A stretch of DNA of 40,973 bases from Isosphaeraceae bacterium (GCA_025356475.1 JANXSX010000171.1:1-40973), one strand, 5' to 3'. Positions 1-9,223 are shown, counted from the first letter of the stretch. Translations and numbers: made by a program. Notes: generated by a model not told the origin, from the sequence alone.

Positions 1-135
1 TTACGCAGTTGGTTGACAGGCGGCGACAGGTGCATGGGGCATTGGGATGATCAGGCGAAGCAGGTAGTCACCACTGACCTCTCCACCCGCCCAATTGGCT
101 CACACTTCGGCAGTAGGTGCAAGCCAACTGCGTAA
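1..135. repeat. 12-bp perfect inverted repeat bounding a 135-bp segment
   Basis: TTACGCAGTTGG at 1-12 is the exact reverse complement of CCAACTGCGTAA at 124-135, with 111 bases between. The + strand frame from base 1 is open until the TAA at 133-135, so this could also be the tail of a gene entering from the left. A small non-autonomous element with terminal inverted repeats is possible, but the left flank lies outside the window, so a target duplication cannot be tested. No transposase is present. Confidence 0.4.
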
Positions 136-871
136 CTCCTAGCTCATTGAGGCTTACGAATTCAACCCCAAACGCTTGGAAACGAATCGTTGTGCGACAT
201 TAGAGGGCCACCAGGGAATAGTCATCGACACTTGTCAAAGTATAGTTGGACACCTGGTTTACAGGATGGAACAAGGCCATTCATAAGCGACTTTGCTTCA
301 AGAGCGTAGCTGTAGAATCGCAGCCTGATGAATGTGCGAATGTGTGACAATTGTCATTGATGTAGACCTGGATTCTGAGAGCTGAGTTGATCCCTCAGCC
401 GCCAGTGTTTGATGGACGTGGGGCTGGCCGTTCAACTTCGGATCGTCCACTTCCGGGGAGAACCGTCTGATATATTCACGCAAGTACGAATGCTTATGGA
501 TTTGCGATGAGTTATTGGAATCATTCAAGCATTCAGCGTCACTTGTGAGCCCACTCTTGGTATTTCCATCACATAGCAACCTGTCCCGTGACAACGCGAA
601 TTTTTTCACAATGGTTGACATCGTTGTGGAAGTGGAGCTAAGGTTGTTTCGTGTGAGAATAATTTCTCACTTTGCGAATCGCAATCACGTCGCGGGTCGT
701 TCATTTCAGTTCAGTTAGTCGAAATCGTGGCCGGCAGATTCCACTTGCCGCTCATTGATCTCTCTGCAATCTCTCCATTCTCGCGTGTCCCGACAATTCG
801 GTTCTTCAATTCGGTCTGTACCTGGGTTTTCCTGGGGCGTCACGTTCTTCGTTTGGGGAGGTATACGGATT
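136..871. other. Long non-coding leader region before the first lipoprotein gene
   Basis: No convincing gene was found here. The open frames on either strand are short, have no ribosome binding site and give low-complexity Ser/His-rich translations. The stretch is more AT-rich than the genes to its right, especially at 590-670. It contains a promoter-like TTGACA at 615 and is probably the upstream region of the 872-2223 module. Confidence 0.4.
615..644 (+). promoter_or_regulatory. Possible sigma-70 type promoter
   Basis: A perfect TTGACA (615-620) is followed after 18 bases by TAAGGT (639-644), a weak -10. A similar TTGACA-N18-TA arrangement precedes the second lipoprotein/DUF1559 module at 2413-2442. 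The call rests on sequence resemblance only. Confidence 0.3.
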
Positions 872-1087
872 ATGTCGTCCGTGGATCGTCGCGGTTTCGT
901 GCGCTTAGCTTTTGGGACTTGTCTGGGGCTCTTTACAGGTTGTGGTGGTGACTCACCTACACCTGTTGCGCAACCAGATCCGTCAACAGTATCCCCTGCT
1001 CCTGTGCCCGCTAAGAAGGCTTTCGAAAAGACCTTTGACCCTCGGGAGAAGCTTAAGGCGAAGGCAGAGAAGGAGGCGGCGAAGTAG
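872..1087 (+). CDS. Small lipoprotein, 71 aa, paired with DUF1559 protein
   Basis: This is a short secreted lipoprotein of unknown function. The ATG at 872 has GGGGAG at 855-860 upstream. The N-terminus starts [14 protein letters not shown], which has a twin-arginine look, and continues through a hydrophobic stretch to a lipobox LFTGC at about residues 18-22. The mature part is Pro/Ala-rich and ends in a charged Lys/Glu helix. It lies 62 bases upstream of a DUF1559 pseudopilin-like gene, and a second lipoprotein/DUF1559 pair follows at 2732-4207. An association of such small lipoproteins with DUF1559 proteins is inferred from this arrangement. No enzymatic domain is visible. Confidence 0.7.
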   Translation: MSSVDRRGFVRLAFGTCLGLFTGCGGDSPTPVAQPDPSTVSPAPVPAKKAFEKTFDPREKLKAKAEKEAAK

Positions 1088-1149
1088 CGTTTTCGTCCTG
1101 GGATTCAGTTCCATTTTCCACTTTACCCCGTTTTCTAGAGGTGAGCACT

Positions 1150-2223
1150 ATGGTTGAGTCACGCACACGTCGAGGTTTCACACTTATCGAACTCCTGGTC
1201 GTGATCGCGATTATCGCGGTCTTGATCGCCCTGTTGTTGCCCGCCGTCCAGGCCGCTCGTGAAGCAGCTCGTCGAATTCAATGCACTAATAATCTCAAGC
1301 AGGTCGCTCTGGCATCGGCAAATTACGAGAGTGCCAACGGTGTTTATCCTCAGGGCTCTGGAATTGACTGGTATCCTGAGTGGGGCCAGAACTGGTGGGG
1401 CACGGGCAACTTTGCTGCCATGTCGCAATACCTCGAACAGGGCGCTGCGTTCAACTCGATGAACTTCAGCACACCCTGGTTCCGTGACGAAAACCAGAGT
1501 GCCTTCGGCTACGGTCTCTCCGCACTTTGGTGCCCGAGCGACGGCACGGTCAATCAGAAGAAGGACATCCCCGATGGTAACTACGTTTCCGGTCGCCATC
1601 CTTTCTTTGTGGCTTATGGAAGCTACGCAGCCTGTACAGGGACCTGGTTCCACTCCACGATGAATTTCGGTACCCCCGGTGCACCAAACCCCGTTCGTTT
1701 GGCCAATATGAATGGCGTTTTCGCGATCCGTTCTGCGACTCGTATTGCGTCGGTCACTGATGGAACAAGCAACACGATTGCCTACGGCGAGCATGCCCAC
1801 GGTAAATTGACCGACAAGTCTGGCACGAGCAGCCCAGACACCGACCTCGAACTCACCTACTGGCATTGGTGGTGTGATGGTGGCTACGGCGACACCCAGT
1901 TCTCCACCATGTTCCCCCTGAATCCTCAGGGCAAGTGCGTCGATAGCACCTGGGCCGACGGTTACAATGGAGGCGTCGCCGCATACATCTCTGCGGCCAG
2001 CAGCTACCATCCTGGTGGCGGCAACTTCGCATTCCTCGACGGTTCGGTTCGCTTCCTGAAGGACACGATCGAATCCTGGCCAATCAGTGCGACTGGCGTT
2101 CCAACCAGCATTACCGTGAACGGTGACGCTACCTATAGCATCACCCCAGGTGCCCGGGTTGGCGTCTACCAGAAGTTGTCCACACGCAACGGTGGTGAAG
2201 TGATCTCGGCAGACGCTTATTGA
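1150..2223 (+). CDS. DUF1559 domain protein with type IV pilin-like N-terminal methylation motif
   Basis: This is a 357-aa protein of the planctomycete-expanded DUF1559 (SBP_bac_10-like) family, whose molecular role is not established. Residues 8-14 (RGFTLIE) form a prepilin cleavage/methylation site, with cleavage after Gly9 and Glu at mature position 5. A hydrophobic helix runs to about residue 32 and ends in the family-typical [14 protein letters not shown]. Near residues 284-301 is the C-terminal H-P-G-G...F-x-D-G-S-V motif found across DUF1559. The ATG at 1150 is preferred over the GTG at 1141 because GAGGTGAG at 1138-1145 makes a good ribosome binding site for it. It should be processed by the prepilin peptidase at 8076-8993. 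A strong terminator follows. Confidence 0.93.
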   Translation: MVESRTRRGFTLIELLVVIAIIAVLIALLLPAVQAAREAARRIQCTNNLKQVALASANYESANGVYPQGSGIDWYPEWGQNWWGTGNFAAMSQYLEQGAAFNSMNFSTPWFRDENQSAFGYGLSALWCPSDGTVNQKKDIPDGNYVSGRHPFFVAYGSYAACTGTWFHSTMNFGTPGAPNPVRLANMNGVFAIRSATRIASVTDGTSNTIAYGEHAHGKLTDKSGTSSPDTDLELTYWHWWCDGGYGDTQFSTMFPLNPQGKCVDSTWADGYNGGVAAYISAASSYHPGGGNFAFLDGSVRFLKDTIESWPISATGVPTSITVNGDATYSITPGARVGVYQKLSTRNGGEVISADAY

Positions 2224-2258
2224 TCGGTTCCTCGTAATTTGAGATTGACCCTCATTCC

Positions 2259-2292
2259 CTTCGACGAGTGATCACTCGTCGAAGAATTTTTT
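2259..2292 (+). terminator. Intrinsic terminator after first DUF1559 gene
   Basis: The 26-base self-complementary sequence at 2259-2284 (arms CTTCGACGAGTGA and TCACTCGTCGAAG) is followed by a run of six T at 2287-2292. It lies 35 bases after the stop codon. Confidence 0.88.
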
Positions 2293-2731
2293 CATTGGCG
2301 AACTGTTTGTTTCCAGGTTCAAATCGTGACTTGGATTTATGAGCGAATTTTACGAATATACAGTACTAAAAATCATTGAAACTGTAGTCTCACCTCGTTT
2401 TTATCAAGCCGGTTGACACGCCCCTGTCTCAAGGGATAGTTTAGATAGATCTGGTAAGGGTGGGTAAAGGAATAATGTCAGACTTGACCTCTGTGCTTCT
2501 CAAACGCGAGAGTTCCTCTCCACAGTCACTCAGCAGAGATTCGACCGTATTTTTCGTTTCCTGCAACGCTTGTATCGACAGTGCCTGACGCTCCATTTTG
2601 GTTCCCCCTCAGGAATTTTCCGAGGCGAGTTCGTCTGTGAGTCGATCTCTTGGCCGAATGGCCAATCCCTCGGACGGATGTTTCCTTGAGGTTGTTGCTA
2701 GTCCGTCACCTTGGCCAGGGATATCAATCAG
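2293..2731. other. Intergenic leader between the two lipoprotein/DUF1559 modules
   Basis: No gene is supported in this stretch. It starts AT-rich after the terminator and contains a TTGACA promoter-like box at 2413-2418. The rest is probably a long 5' untranslated leader for the lipoprotein at 2732. No riboswitch fold was recognised. Confidence 0.4.
2413..2442 (+). promoter_or_regulatory. Possible sigma-70 type promoter
   Basis: TTGACA (2413-2418) is followed by an 18-base spacer and TAGTTT (2437-2442). This is the same layout as at 615-644 ahead of the sister module. The -10 is weak. Confidence 0.3.
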
Positions 2732-2959
2732 ATGCACGTAGCCCGACCGTTAGTAGCACGTCCATGTTTTTCAAGCGCCTTGGTCACCACCTTGACCCTG
2801 GCCGGTTTCCTTGTTGGGTGCAGTGGAGGTGGCGACTCGGTCACTCCTCCTACTGACGTCACCAAGGCCCCCCCGGTCGCACCCGACAAAGTGGAAGCCA
2901 AGAAGCCCGCCGCCGCTGGTGGATTTCAGGCTCCCGGCAAAAAGGGTGGGCCCGATTGA
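2732..2959 (+). CDS. Small lipoprotein, 75 aa, paired with second DUF1559 protein
   Basis: The ATG at 2732 has AGGGA at 2717-2721 upstream. An in-frame TTG at 2711 is less likely because it overlaps that binding site. The product has a basic N-terminus and a hydrophobic core ending in a lipobox FLVGC near residue 27. A short Pro/Lys/Ala/Gly-rich tail ends GKKGGPD. There is no recognisable domain. Its size, lipobox and position 108 bases ahead of a DUF1559 gene mirror the pair at 872-2223, so the two modules look like paralogous copies. Confidence 0.68.
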   Translation: MHVARPLVARPCFSSALVTTLTLAGFLVGCSGGGDSVTPPTDVTKAPPVAPDKVEAKKPAAAGGFQAPGKKGGPD

Positions 2960-3067
2960 CAGGTGGGTGAGTCGCCTCCTTAATCCTTCGACCTCTCCAA
3001 GGGTCGGACAAATTCTGTCAGTTTGCTTCGCCTCATCCCATTTCTTCGTACTTCGGAGTCATCTTCC

Positions 3068-4207
3068 ATGTCTGAGTCGTTGATTCGCCCGCGTAGGGCG
3101 AGGGGTTTCACCCTGATCGAATTGCTGGTCGTGATCGCGATTATCGCGGTCCTGATCGCACTGCTCCTGCCGGCAGTCCAGGCGGCTCGCGAGGCTGCAC
3201 GCCGAGTTTCATGCACAAACAACATGAAGCAGGTCGGGCTCGCCATCCACAACTACCTGAGCGTCCAGAACGTGATGCCGATGGGCCTCTACTTCCAGTG
3301 GGCTCCGCGACAGAATACCTACTACACGTCGGGAAGCTGGTTGGTTCCTCTCATGCAGTACATGGAAGGGACCGCGATCTTCAACTCGGTCAATTTCAGT
3401 CTCAACATGTATGCGGCGGACAATACCACGGTCTCGGGCGTCGGCATCAATAACCTTCAGTGCCCCAGCGACGCGATTGTTAGCCAGAAGTACATCTACC
3501 CGGCGAGCGCTGGTCAGGCTCTTGACCCGGTTCCTTTGCCCATGCAGTACTCGTCATATGGTGGCAACGGCGGAATCTTCTTCCAGTTCCCCGGCTCGAC
3601 CGCCGTGAACTATAATGATCGCGTCAGCCAGATGACCGGTGTCATCACGTTCTCTGGTTTCCCCCAGCCGCTGCCTGGTGGAGTTACCGTGAGCATTGCG
3701 GGAATCACCGACGGAACGAGCAACACGTTCCTCGCTGGCGAGCGAGCTCACGGGAAACTGAAAGACTACGTGGACGAGAATAACAACCGCGTTGGGTATT
3801 CCAGCAAGCTCTACGACTGGCAGTGGTGGAGTTCGGGCAACTATGGGGACACGATCTTCAACACGATGCACCCGCTCAATCCCCACACCAAGATCAAGAA
3901 TTGGACCTACAGCAACTACCCATACTTGATGGGTGGCGGCGATTCGTCTTGGGTGAACTCGGCTTCGAGCTTCCATCCAGGTGGTGCGAACTTCGCGCTT
4001 TGCGATGGTTCGGTCAAGTTCATCAAGGACACGATTGATAGCTGGCAGATCGTCCAGAACACTGGCTTTCCGGTCGGGGTGTCCCGAGCCGCAACGGGTG
4101 GGCCGACAGATCGTCTGTACATTGTGCAGATCGGAGCGAAGCAGGGGATCTACCAGTCACTCTCGACACGAGCTGGCAACGAAGTCCTCTCGTCAGATTC
4201 CTGGTGA
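3068..4207 (+). CDS. DUF1559 domain protein, second copy
   Basis: This 379-aa paralogue of the gene at 1150-2223 carries a prepilin-type site at residues 12-18 (RGFTLIE; cleavage after Gly13). The hydrophobic helix and [14 protein letters not shown] segment are nearly the same, even at the DNA level. The C-terminal H-P-G-G-x-N-F-x-x-x-D-G-S-V motif is near residues 300-320. The ATG at 3068 is preceded by GGAG at 3055-3058, and upstream in-frame starts lack a binding site. The protein is predicted to sit in the inner membrane and be processed by a type IV prepilin peptidase. The two copies diverge strongly in the central region, so they probably have different partners. A terminator follows at 4243. 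Confidence 0.93.
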   Translation: MSESLIRPRRARGFTLIELLVVIAIIAVLIALLLPAVQAAREAARRVSCTNNMKQVGLAIHNYLSVQNVMPMGLYFQWAPRQNTYYTSGSWLVPLMQYMEGTAIFNSVNFSLNMYAADNTTVSGVGINNLQCPSDAIVSQKYIYPASAGQALDPVPLPMQYSSYGGNGGIFFQFPGSTAVNYNDRVSQMTGVITFSGFPQPLPGGVTVSIAGITDGTSNTFLAGERAHGKLKDYVDENNNRVGYSSKLYDWQWWSSGNYGDTIFNTMHPLNPHTKIKNWTYSNYPYLMGGGDSSWVNSASSFHPGGANFALCDGSVKFIKDTIDSWQIVQNTGFPVGVSRAATGGPTDRLYIVQIGAKQGIYQSLSTRAGNEVLSSDSW

Positions 4208-4242
4208 GCTTGAACTCTTGATTTGATCCGAGCTTTAAACCA

Positions 4243-4280
4243 AGCCCCCGACTGTCATTCAGGCAGTCTGGGGCTCTTTT
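4243..4280 (+). terminator. Intrinsic terminator after second DUF1559 gene, possibly bidirectional
   Basis: The stem AGCCCCCGACTG / CAGTCTGGGGCT (4243-4254 with 4264-4275, one C-T mismatch) closes a 9-base loop and is followed by TCTTTT. The minus-strand infA gene ends at 4351 facing it, so the hairpin may serve both directions. Confidence 0.8.
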
Positions 4281-4350
4281 GTTAGTCCAAGAAGAACTTT
4301 GAAGGAGAAGGTGTTCGAGCGATTCGACTCTCAACACCTCAGCGGTCAAC

Positions 4351-4569
4351 TTACCGCTCTCGGTAGACGATCCGCCCCTTGCTGAGGTCGTACGAGGAGA
4401 TCTCGATGGTGACTTTGTCGCCAGGAACGATTCGGATGAAGTTCTTACGCATCTTGCCGGCGATGTGCGCCAGGATTCGGTGCCCGCTCTCCAGTTCAAC
4501 CATGAACTGAGTGTTTGGCAGAGCCTCAACGATCTTGCCCTGTGTCTGAATCGGTTCCTCTTTCGCCAC
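4351..4569 (-). CDS. infA: Translation initiation factor IF-1
   Basis: This is a single OB-fold protein that binds the A site of the 30S subunit during initiation. The sequence matches the family along its whole length: [46 protein letters not shown], then YDLSKGRI. The GTG at 4569 gives 72 residues, the standard length. An ATG at 4587 or a GTG at 4593 would add a tail that IF-1 normally lacks. The gene stands alone, not next to secY/rpmJ or other ribosomal genes as in many bacteria. Confidence 0.93.
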   Translation of the reverse strand: MAKEEPIQTQGKIVEALPNTQFMVELESGHRILAHIAGKMRKNFIRIVPGDKVTIEISSYDLSKGRIVYRER

Positions 4570-4788
4570 CTCGGTCACCCCCACCATTCGCACCAGCCGC
4601 GTCCGTCCCTAACGCCAGGTTGGCGAGGGATCGATTGGTCGCGCTCCCGTTTCTAATTCGTGGGCGCGATCCTGGGCCGCCCCGGCGGCTGGGACACGGG
4701 GCGACACGTTCTGGCACTCGCCCGAGTACCAATCGATATCATAGACCAAAAGCTGGTCTACTGAATAGCACTCGAATGGCGATTGTGA

Positions 4789-5673
4789 TCACTTTGGTGC
4801 CAGTGCTGGTGGACAACCCTCGACCTTCAACGCGATCTTGTACACCTTATCGACTGCAGTGATTGCCAGTGTTGAGGCTGCTGGGCCACACCAAGCCAGG
4901 TTTGATGGCCGTTCGGGTAGCTCAAGAATACCCAATAACGTTCCGTCCGACTCGTAGACCCAGACGCCGAGCGCCACGGCCACATAGATTCGTCCTGCGC
5001 GATCGACTTTCATTCCATCGGGTCCCCCTGGTTTGCCAGGGTCGAATGTTGCGAAGACCCGACTGGTTCCAGGCACGAGGTCCCCCGAGGAGGCAACCTC
5101 AAACGCACGGATATGATAGCGCCAGGTGTCGCAGATGTAGAGGATGCTCTCGTCAGGTGAGAACGCCAAACCATTCGGCTTCTCGAAATCGTCGGCGATC
5201 AACCGAGCCTCGTGACCGGGTTGTAACGCATAGACCCCTTGAAAATGGAGGGCACGGTCCGCCGGGGCGACGCCATAGGGGGGGTCGGTGAAGTATGCAG
5301 TGGTGTCGGATCGACACACGATGTCATTGGGGCTGTTCAGGCGCTGCCCTTGCCAGGTTTCGAGGATGGCCGATACTCCTTTACCGTCGGCTTGCATTAC
5401 GGAGACTCGTCGTCCGTTTTGCTCGCAGACAAGAATGAGCCCGGCTGGCCCGAATGTTTGGCCATTGGCCGCATTTGTCCCCTCGCGGAGCACAGAAAGC
5501 TGGCCGGCATGATCCACCTTGTAGGTGCGATCCGCTTTCAGGTCTTGGAAGATGATCGAGTCGTCGTCCGGAAGCCACAGCGGCCCCTCGGTGAATTGGA
5601 ACCCGTCAGCGACCAGACTCAGCTCGCCGTCGAGAAGGTCGGCGAGCCCGGCATCGCGGAGGATTTTTGGCAT
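4789..5673 (-). CDS. SMP-30/gluconolactonase family protein
   Basis: This is a 294-aa six-bladed beta-propeller of the SMP-30/gluconolactonase/LRE family, which hydrolyses sugar lactones or related esters using one divalent metal. Visible family landmarks are the metal-ligand Glu in FTEGPLW (about residue 29), the NSPNDIV segment (about 113-119), and the PNGLAFSPDE/YICDT region, where the catalytic Asp normally lies. There is no signal peptide, so it should act in the cytoplasm. The ATG at 5673 has GGGA about 9 bases upstream, while upstream in-frame starts would add a charged non-homologous tail. The substrate cannot be named from sequence. It is divergent from aroDE. Confidence 0.88.
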   Translation of the reverse strand: MPKILRDAGLADLLDGELSLVADGFQFTEGPLWLPDDDSIIFQDLKADRTYKVDHAGQLSVLREGTNAANGQTFGPAGLILVCEQNGRRVSVMQADGKGVSAILETWQGQRLNSPNDIVCRSDTTAYFTDPPYGVAPADRALHFQGVYALQPGHEARLIADDFEKPNGLAFSPDESILYICDTWRYHIRAFEVASSGDLVPGTSRVFATFDPGKPGGPDGMKVDRAGRIYVAVALGVWVYESDGTLLGILELPERPSNLAWCGPAASTLAITAVDKVYKIALKVEGCPPALAPK

Positions 5674-6004
5674 GGTCTGATCCCAAAAGGGACGGCTTCG
5701 ATGGTCGCTTTGCCCGTGGTCTAGAACTCTAGCCCACCTACACACTCAGGATCAAGGAAGTGGACCGACAGCATCGGCTGTTTGAGGTAGGATTATCCTC
5801 GGGCCGAGCCCAAACATGACCTTCCCCAAAAGGGTTTGCTGCCTTCGAAATAACCGCCCGTGAACCCAAGTCTTCCAAATCTCGGGAGTTCCGACCTGGC
5901 GTCCCCTTTCGCGATCGACACAGGCTGTCGTAAGATACGAATTAACCACGAGGCGGGGAGGCGTGGGGTCGTGCCCCGCCGTTCTCTGCTGGCGGAGCAT
6001 GACG
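5674..6004. other. Divergent intergenic region between SMP-30 gene and aroDE
   Basis: No gene is supported. A GC-rich stem GGCGGGG (5952-5958) / CCCCGCC (5974-5980) lies just upstream of the aroDE ribosome binding site and could influence its translation. The sequence must hold promoters for both flanking genes, but I could not assign them with confidence. Confidence 0.35.
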
Positions 6005-7501
6005 ATGATCTGCGTGCTGATCGGTCGGGGCCGTCACTCCTCCGCAATCGACGAATGGGAAGCCGCCGCTGCGGCTGGGGCGGAGCTTGTCGAGGTCCGC
6101 GCCGATTGCCTCCGGCGCGACCCTGACCTCAAACGTCTCCTCGCCCAACGGTTTACTCCCCTGGTGTTCACCATGCGGAGGTCGATCGATGGCGGACTTT
6201 ATCGGGGTGATGAAGAGAAGCGGCAGCGATTGATCCGTGAAGCCATCGTGCTTGGTGTCGATTACGTCGATCTCGAGATGGACATCGCCGCAAAGATTCC
6301 ACGCTTTGGCAAGACCAAGCGTATCATCAGTTATCATAACTTGAAACGAGCCCCGGAAGATCTGGCGGACATTCACGCCAAGTGCGCGGAGCTTAACCCC
6401 GATATTATCAAGATCGCGGTGAATGCAAGTTCGCTTGCGGATGTTTCTCGGGTCCTGAAGATCGCGGCGGAGAGCAAGATTCCCACGATCGCGATCGCCA
6501 TGGGTGAACTCGGAGCATTCACCCGGGTGCTAGGTGCCAAGTATGGCGCACCGTTCACGTATGCCGGTTTCAACCCGGAGCGGAACTTTGCCCCGGGCAT
6601 GCCAATGTTCATGACGCTCAAGAAGGGTTATCAGTACGACTTGATCGATAAAGAGACCGAGACTTATGCGGTGATCGGCGATCCGATCGGTCATAGCCTC
6701 AGTCCAGCGGTCCACAACGCTGCGTTTCGGCACGTGGGAATCAACAAAGTCTACGTGCCAATCCAGGTTCCTGCCGGTCGGTTGAAGGAATCGCTTGAGG
6801 AACTAGCCTGGCTGAACATCCGGGGCTATTCGGTCACGATCCCTCATAAGGAAGCGATTATTCCGCTCTTGAGCAAGGCCGATGGCGCAGTTGAACGTAT
6901 CGGCTCCTGCAACACGGTCGTGCTTCAAGGTGACGAGAAGATCGGCCATAACACCGATTATCGAGCGGCGATGGATTCGCTGGAAGAAGCGCTTGGTGGT
7001 CCAGGTGCAACCGAAGACGTCAGCCCACTTTTGAATAAGCAAGTCTTGATTCTTGGGGCTGGCGGCGTGGCTCGCGCGATTGCCTCTGGGCTGTCCCGCC
7101 GAGGCGCGGGTGTGATCATTACGAACCGGACCGACCAGCGAGCGACCGAACTCGCGCAGGAGGTCGGTGCCCGGACCGTTGCCTGGTCAGCTCGGGCAGG
7201 GACCAGCCACGACATTCTCATCAACTGCACTCCAGTAGGGATGCATCCCGACGTCGACGACACGCCGATGCCTCCGGCGGGTTACAAACAAGGCGCGATT
7301 GTCTTCGATACCGTGTATCACCCCGAAAACACGATGTTTCTCAAACTTGCACGGGAACGGGGCTGTACGACAATCACTGGTGTCGACATGTTTGTTCGAC
7401 AAGCCGCACTTCAGTTCCAGATGTTTACCGGTCGGGACGCTCCCGTGGATCTAATGCGTGAGGTTGTGAAACGGCAGCTCGGACCGCATCGGGACTACTG
7501 A
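6005..7501 (+). CDS. aroDE: Bifunctional type I 3-dehydroquinate dehydratase / shikimate dehydrogenase
   Basis: This 498-aa fusion catalyses steps 3 and 4 of the shikimate pathway. Residues 1 to about 215 are a type I dehydroquinase, with the catalytic His in ISYHNL (about 110) and the Schiff-base Lys in IIKIAV (about 135). Residues about 220-498 are shikimate dehydrogenase, with GDPIGHSLSPAVHN, the catalytic Lys in VTIPHKEA, NTDYRA, a Rossmann GAGGVARAI and NRT for NADP. The ATG at 6005 is chosen because GGCGGAG (5991-5997) is spaced seven bases from it; an ATG at 5999 would be too close. AroD-AroE fusions are known in plants, chlamydiae and planctomycetes. Its stop overlaps the aroK start (ATGA). 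Confidence 0.95.
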   Translation: MICVLIGRGRHSSAIDEWEAAAAAGAELVEVRADCLRRDPDLKRLLAQRFTPLVFTMRRSIDGGLYRGDEEKRQRLIREAIVLGVDYVDLEMDIAAKIPRFGKTKRIISYHNLKRAPEDLADIHAKCAELNPDIIKIAVNASSLADVSRVLKIAAESKIPTIAIAMGELGAFTRVLGAKYGAPFTYAGFNPERNFAPGMPMFMTLKKGYQYDLIDKETETYAVIGDPIGHSLSPAVHNAAFRHVGINKVYVPIQVPAGRLKESLEELAWLNIRGYSVTIPHKEAIIPLLSKADGAVERIGSCNTVVLQGDEKIGHNTDYRAAMDSLEEALGGPGATEDVSPLLNKQVLILGAGGVARAIASGLSRRGAGVIITNRTDQRATELAQEVGARTVAWSARAGTSHDILINCTPVGMHPDVDDTPMPPAGYKQGAIVFDTVYHPENTMFLKLARERGCTTITGVDMFVRQAALQFQMFTGRDAPVDLMREVVKRQLGPHRDY

Positions 7502-8079
7502 TGACATTGGCATCATTCGCACCCGAGTGTGGGGTATCCCTTGTTGGGTATCGGGGAACGGGCAAGTCATCTGTGGGCAAGATCCTGGCCCGAAGGCTTG
7601 GCCGTTCGTTCGCCGACAGCGACGCTGAGCTTGAGGCTCGTGTCGGTCGCACGGTCGCGTCCCTGTTCGCCGAGGACGGCGAGCCGCGATTCCGTGACCT
7701 GGAGGAACAGCTAATCGTCGACCTGGTTTCAAATTCCCCCGGATTGATCCTTGCGACAGGGGGCGGGGCGATCCTTCGCTCTCGGGTCTGCGACGCACTT
7801 CGAGCACACGGACTTGTGATCTGGTTGACTGCCCCTGCGGAGGAGCTTGCGAGGCGGATCATGGCCGATCGACGAGGTCTCGCCGCTCGACCCTCGCTCA
7901 CGGCAGCCGGGACACTCGGCGAAATTCAGGATGTGCTGGAGACGCGCACTCCGTTCTATCGAGCGGTTGCCCACTTGACGATCGATACGGTAGGGAAGTC
8001 GGCTGGACAGGTCGTCGAGTCGATCATGCAGCATTGGCCCCAAAGCGAACTGAGTTCGACTCGCGAGGCCGGTCAATGA
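7501..8079 (+). CDS. aroK: Shikimate kinase
   Basis: This 192-aa P-loop kinase phosphorylates shikimate to shikimate-3-phosphate with ATP. The Walker A sequence GYRGTGKSS spans residues 16-24. It is followed by the shikimate-binding DSD (about 40-42), an Arg-containing FRDLE, the GGG motif of the substrate site (ATGGGAI), and an Arg-rich lid (about residues 121-130). It starts inside the aroDE stop codon (TGATG overlap), and its own stop overlaps the next start, so the three genes are translationally coupled. With AroDE, three consecutive pathway steps come from one transcript. The length is slightly above the usual 165-180 residues because of a C-terminal tail. Confidence 0.95.
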   Translation: MTLASFAPECGVSLVGYRGTGKSSVGKILARRLGRSFADSDAELEARVGRTVASLFAEDGEPRFRDLEEQLIVDLVSNSPGLILATGGGAILRSRVCDALRAHGLVIWLTAPAEELARRIMADRRGLAARPSLTAAGTLGEIQDVLETRTPFYRAVAHLTIDTVGKSAGQVVESIMQHWPQSELSSTREAGQ

Positions 8080-8993
8080 ATCCGGTCGTCCTCCTCTATC
8101 TGATCGTTGGAACTGGGATTTTCGTCATCGGCGCGACAATCGGCAGCTTCATCAATGTCTGCGCGTATCGAATCCCCTGGCAGAAGAGCGTGATCTGGCC
8201 TGAGTCACGATGCCCGAATTGTCTGAATGCCATCGCCTCACGCGATAACATTCCGATCCTCGGATGGGTTTTTCTCAAGGGGAAGTGCCGTTCGTGTGGG
8301 GTCGAGATTTCCTCGCGCTACCCGATCGTCGAGGCGACCGTCGCGATCCTGTTCCTCGCTGTCTTCCTCGTTAACGTCGTTATCCATCCGGTTGGCTTCG
8401 GAATGCTTGATCCAGGCTCAATTTTGAGGATGATCTATCACCAGATCCTGATTGCATTGATGGTAACGGCATTCTTGATTGATGCGGATCTCCAGATTAT
8501 CCCCGACTCAATCACAGTCCCCGGGATGATCATTGGCCTCGCGATGGGAACAATTGTGAAGGGGATCCGGCCTGAACCGTCCGGGGCGAACTCGATTTTT
8601 GAAGCCTTTGGGGTTGGGCTTCTCGGATTAGTGGTGACAGGGGGACTTGTTTGGTTGGTCCGGATTGTCGCGGGATTCATCGCAAGGAGGGAGGCGATGG
8701 GCTTTGGTGACGTGACCCTCATGGCCATGATCGGATCATTTTTAGGCTGGCAGGCTGGCGTCCTGACTTTCTTCCTTGGTCCATTTTTTGGTCTACCCGT
8801 CTCGTTTTCAAAGCTAATGATTAAATACAGCAAAAAATGGTTGGGCCTCCCAATTTCCGCCCGAGACAACGAATTACCTTTCGGTCCTTACCTTGTCATG
8901 GGGGCGATCACCCTCATGATCGGGTGGCACCATATCTGGGGTGGTTGGGGAAAAAAATTCTTCCACGATCTTTACGTGCTATTTTCTTCTTAA
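8076..8993 (+). CDS. Prepilin peptidase / N-methyltransferase (type IV, PilD/GspO family)
   Basis: This 305-aa polytopic inner-membrane aspartyl protease cleaves type III signal peptides and methylates the new N-terminus. The N-terminal region has GATIGSFINVCAYRIP. Two CxxC pairs (Cys46, 49, 71 and 74) form the zinc-binding cytoplasmic methylase domain. One catalytic Asp is in the LIDADLQIIPD segment (about residue 135) and the second in the GFGDVTL segment (about 211). About seven or eight hydrophobic segments are visible. The ATG at 8076 overlaps the aroK stop, so it is the third gene of the operon. It can process the two DUF1559 proteins in this window. No pilus assembly ATPase or secretin is present. 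Confidence 0.93.
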   Translation: MNPVVLLYLIVGTGIFVIGATIGSFINVCAYRIPWQKSVIWPESRCPNCLNAIASRDNIPILGWVFLKGKCRSCGVEISSRYPIVEATVAILFLAVFLVNVVIHPVGFGMLDPGSILRMIYHQILIALMVTAFLIDADLQIIPDSITVPGMIIGLAMGTIVKGIRPEPSGANSIFEAFGVGLLGLVVTGGLVWLVRIVAGFIARREAMGFGDVTLMAMIGSFLGWQAGVLTFFLGPFFGLPVSFSKLMIKYSKKWLGLPISARDNELPFGPYLVMGAITLMIGWHHIWGGWGKKFFHDLYVLFSS

Positions 8994-9223
8994 AGGATAC
9001 GTGAACCGCCGCGCGAGATTTGGGTGGATGGCTCGAATGTCGCGGTCGTGACGAGGGACATGGAAAGTCGGGTGCGCCGGAGGCGTGTACGACCGAAGCC
9101 GAAGGATTGGTGTAACCGATGATCTTGTTCTGGAAGCGTCGCACGACCCGTCGATCGTTGACCCGCCCATCGGGAGCGATTCCTTCGCCCCACTGGTCGC
9201 GTCGGACGCGTCAGGGAGTTCGT

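Noticed and set aside
298-621. 107-codon minus-strand open frame
   Set aside because: It is Ser/His/Thr-rich with no binding site, no hydrophobic or motif structure and no clear neighbours.
1159-2010. 283-codon open frame on the minus strand
   Set aside because: It is antisense to the clear DUF1559 gene, has an Arg/Thr-rich non-homologous translation and arises from the GC-biased third positions of the real gene.
4309-4339. AGGTGTT/AACACCT 7-bp inverted repeat downstream of infA
   Set aside because: The 17-base loop and lack of a following T run make it a weak terminator; the better hairpin at 4243-4280 can serve infA.
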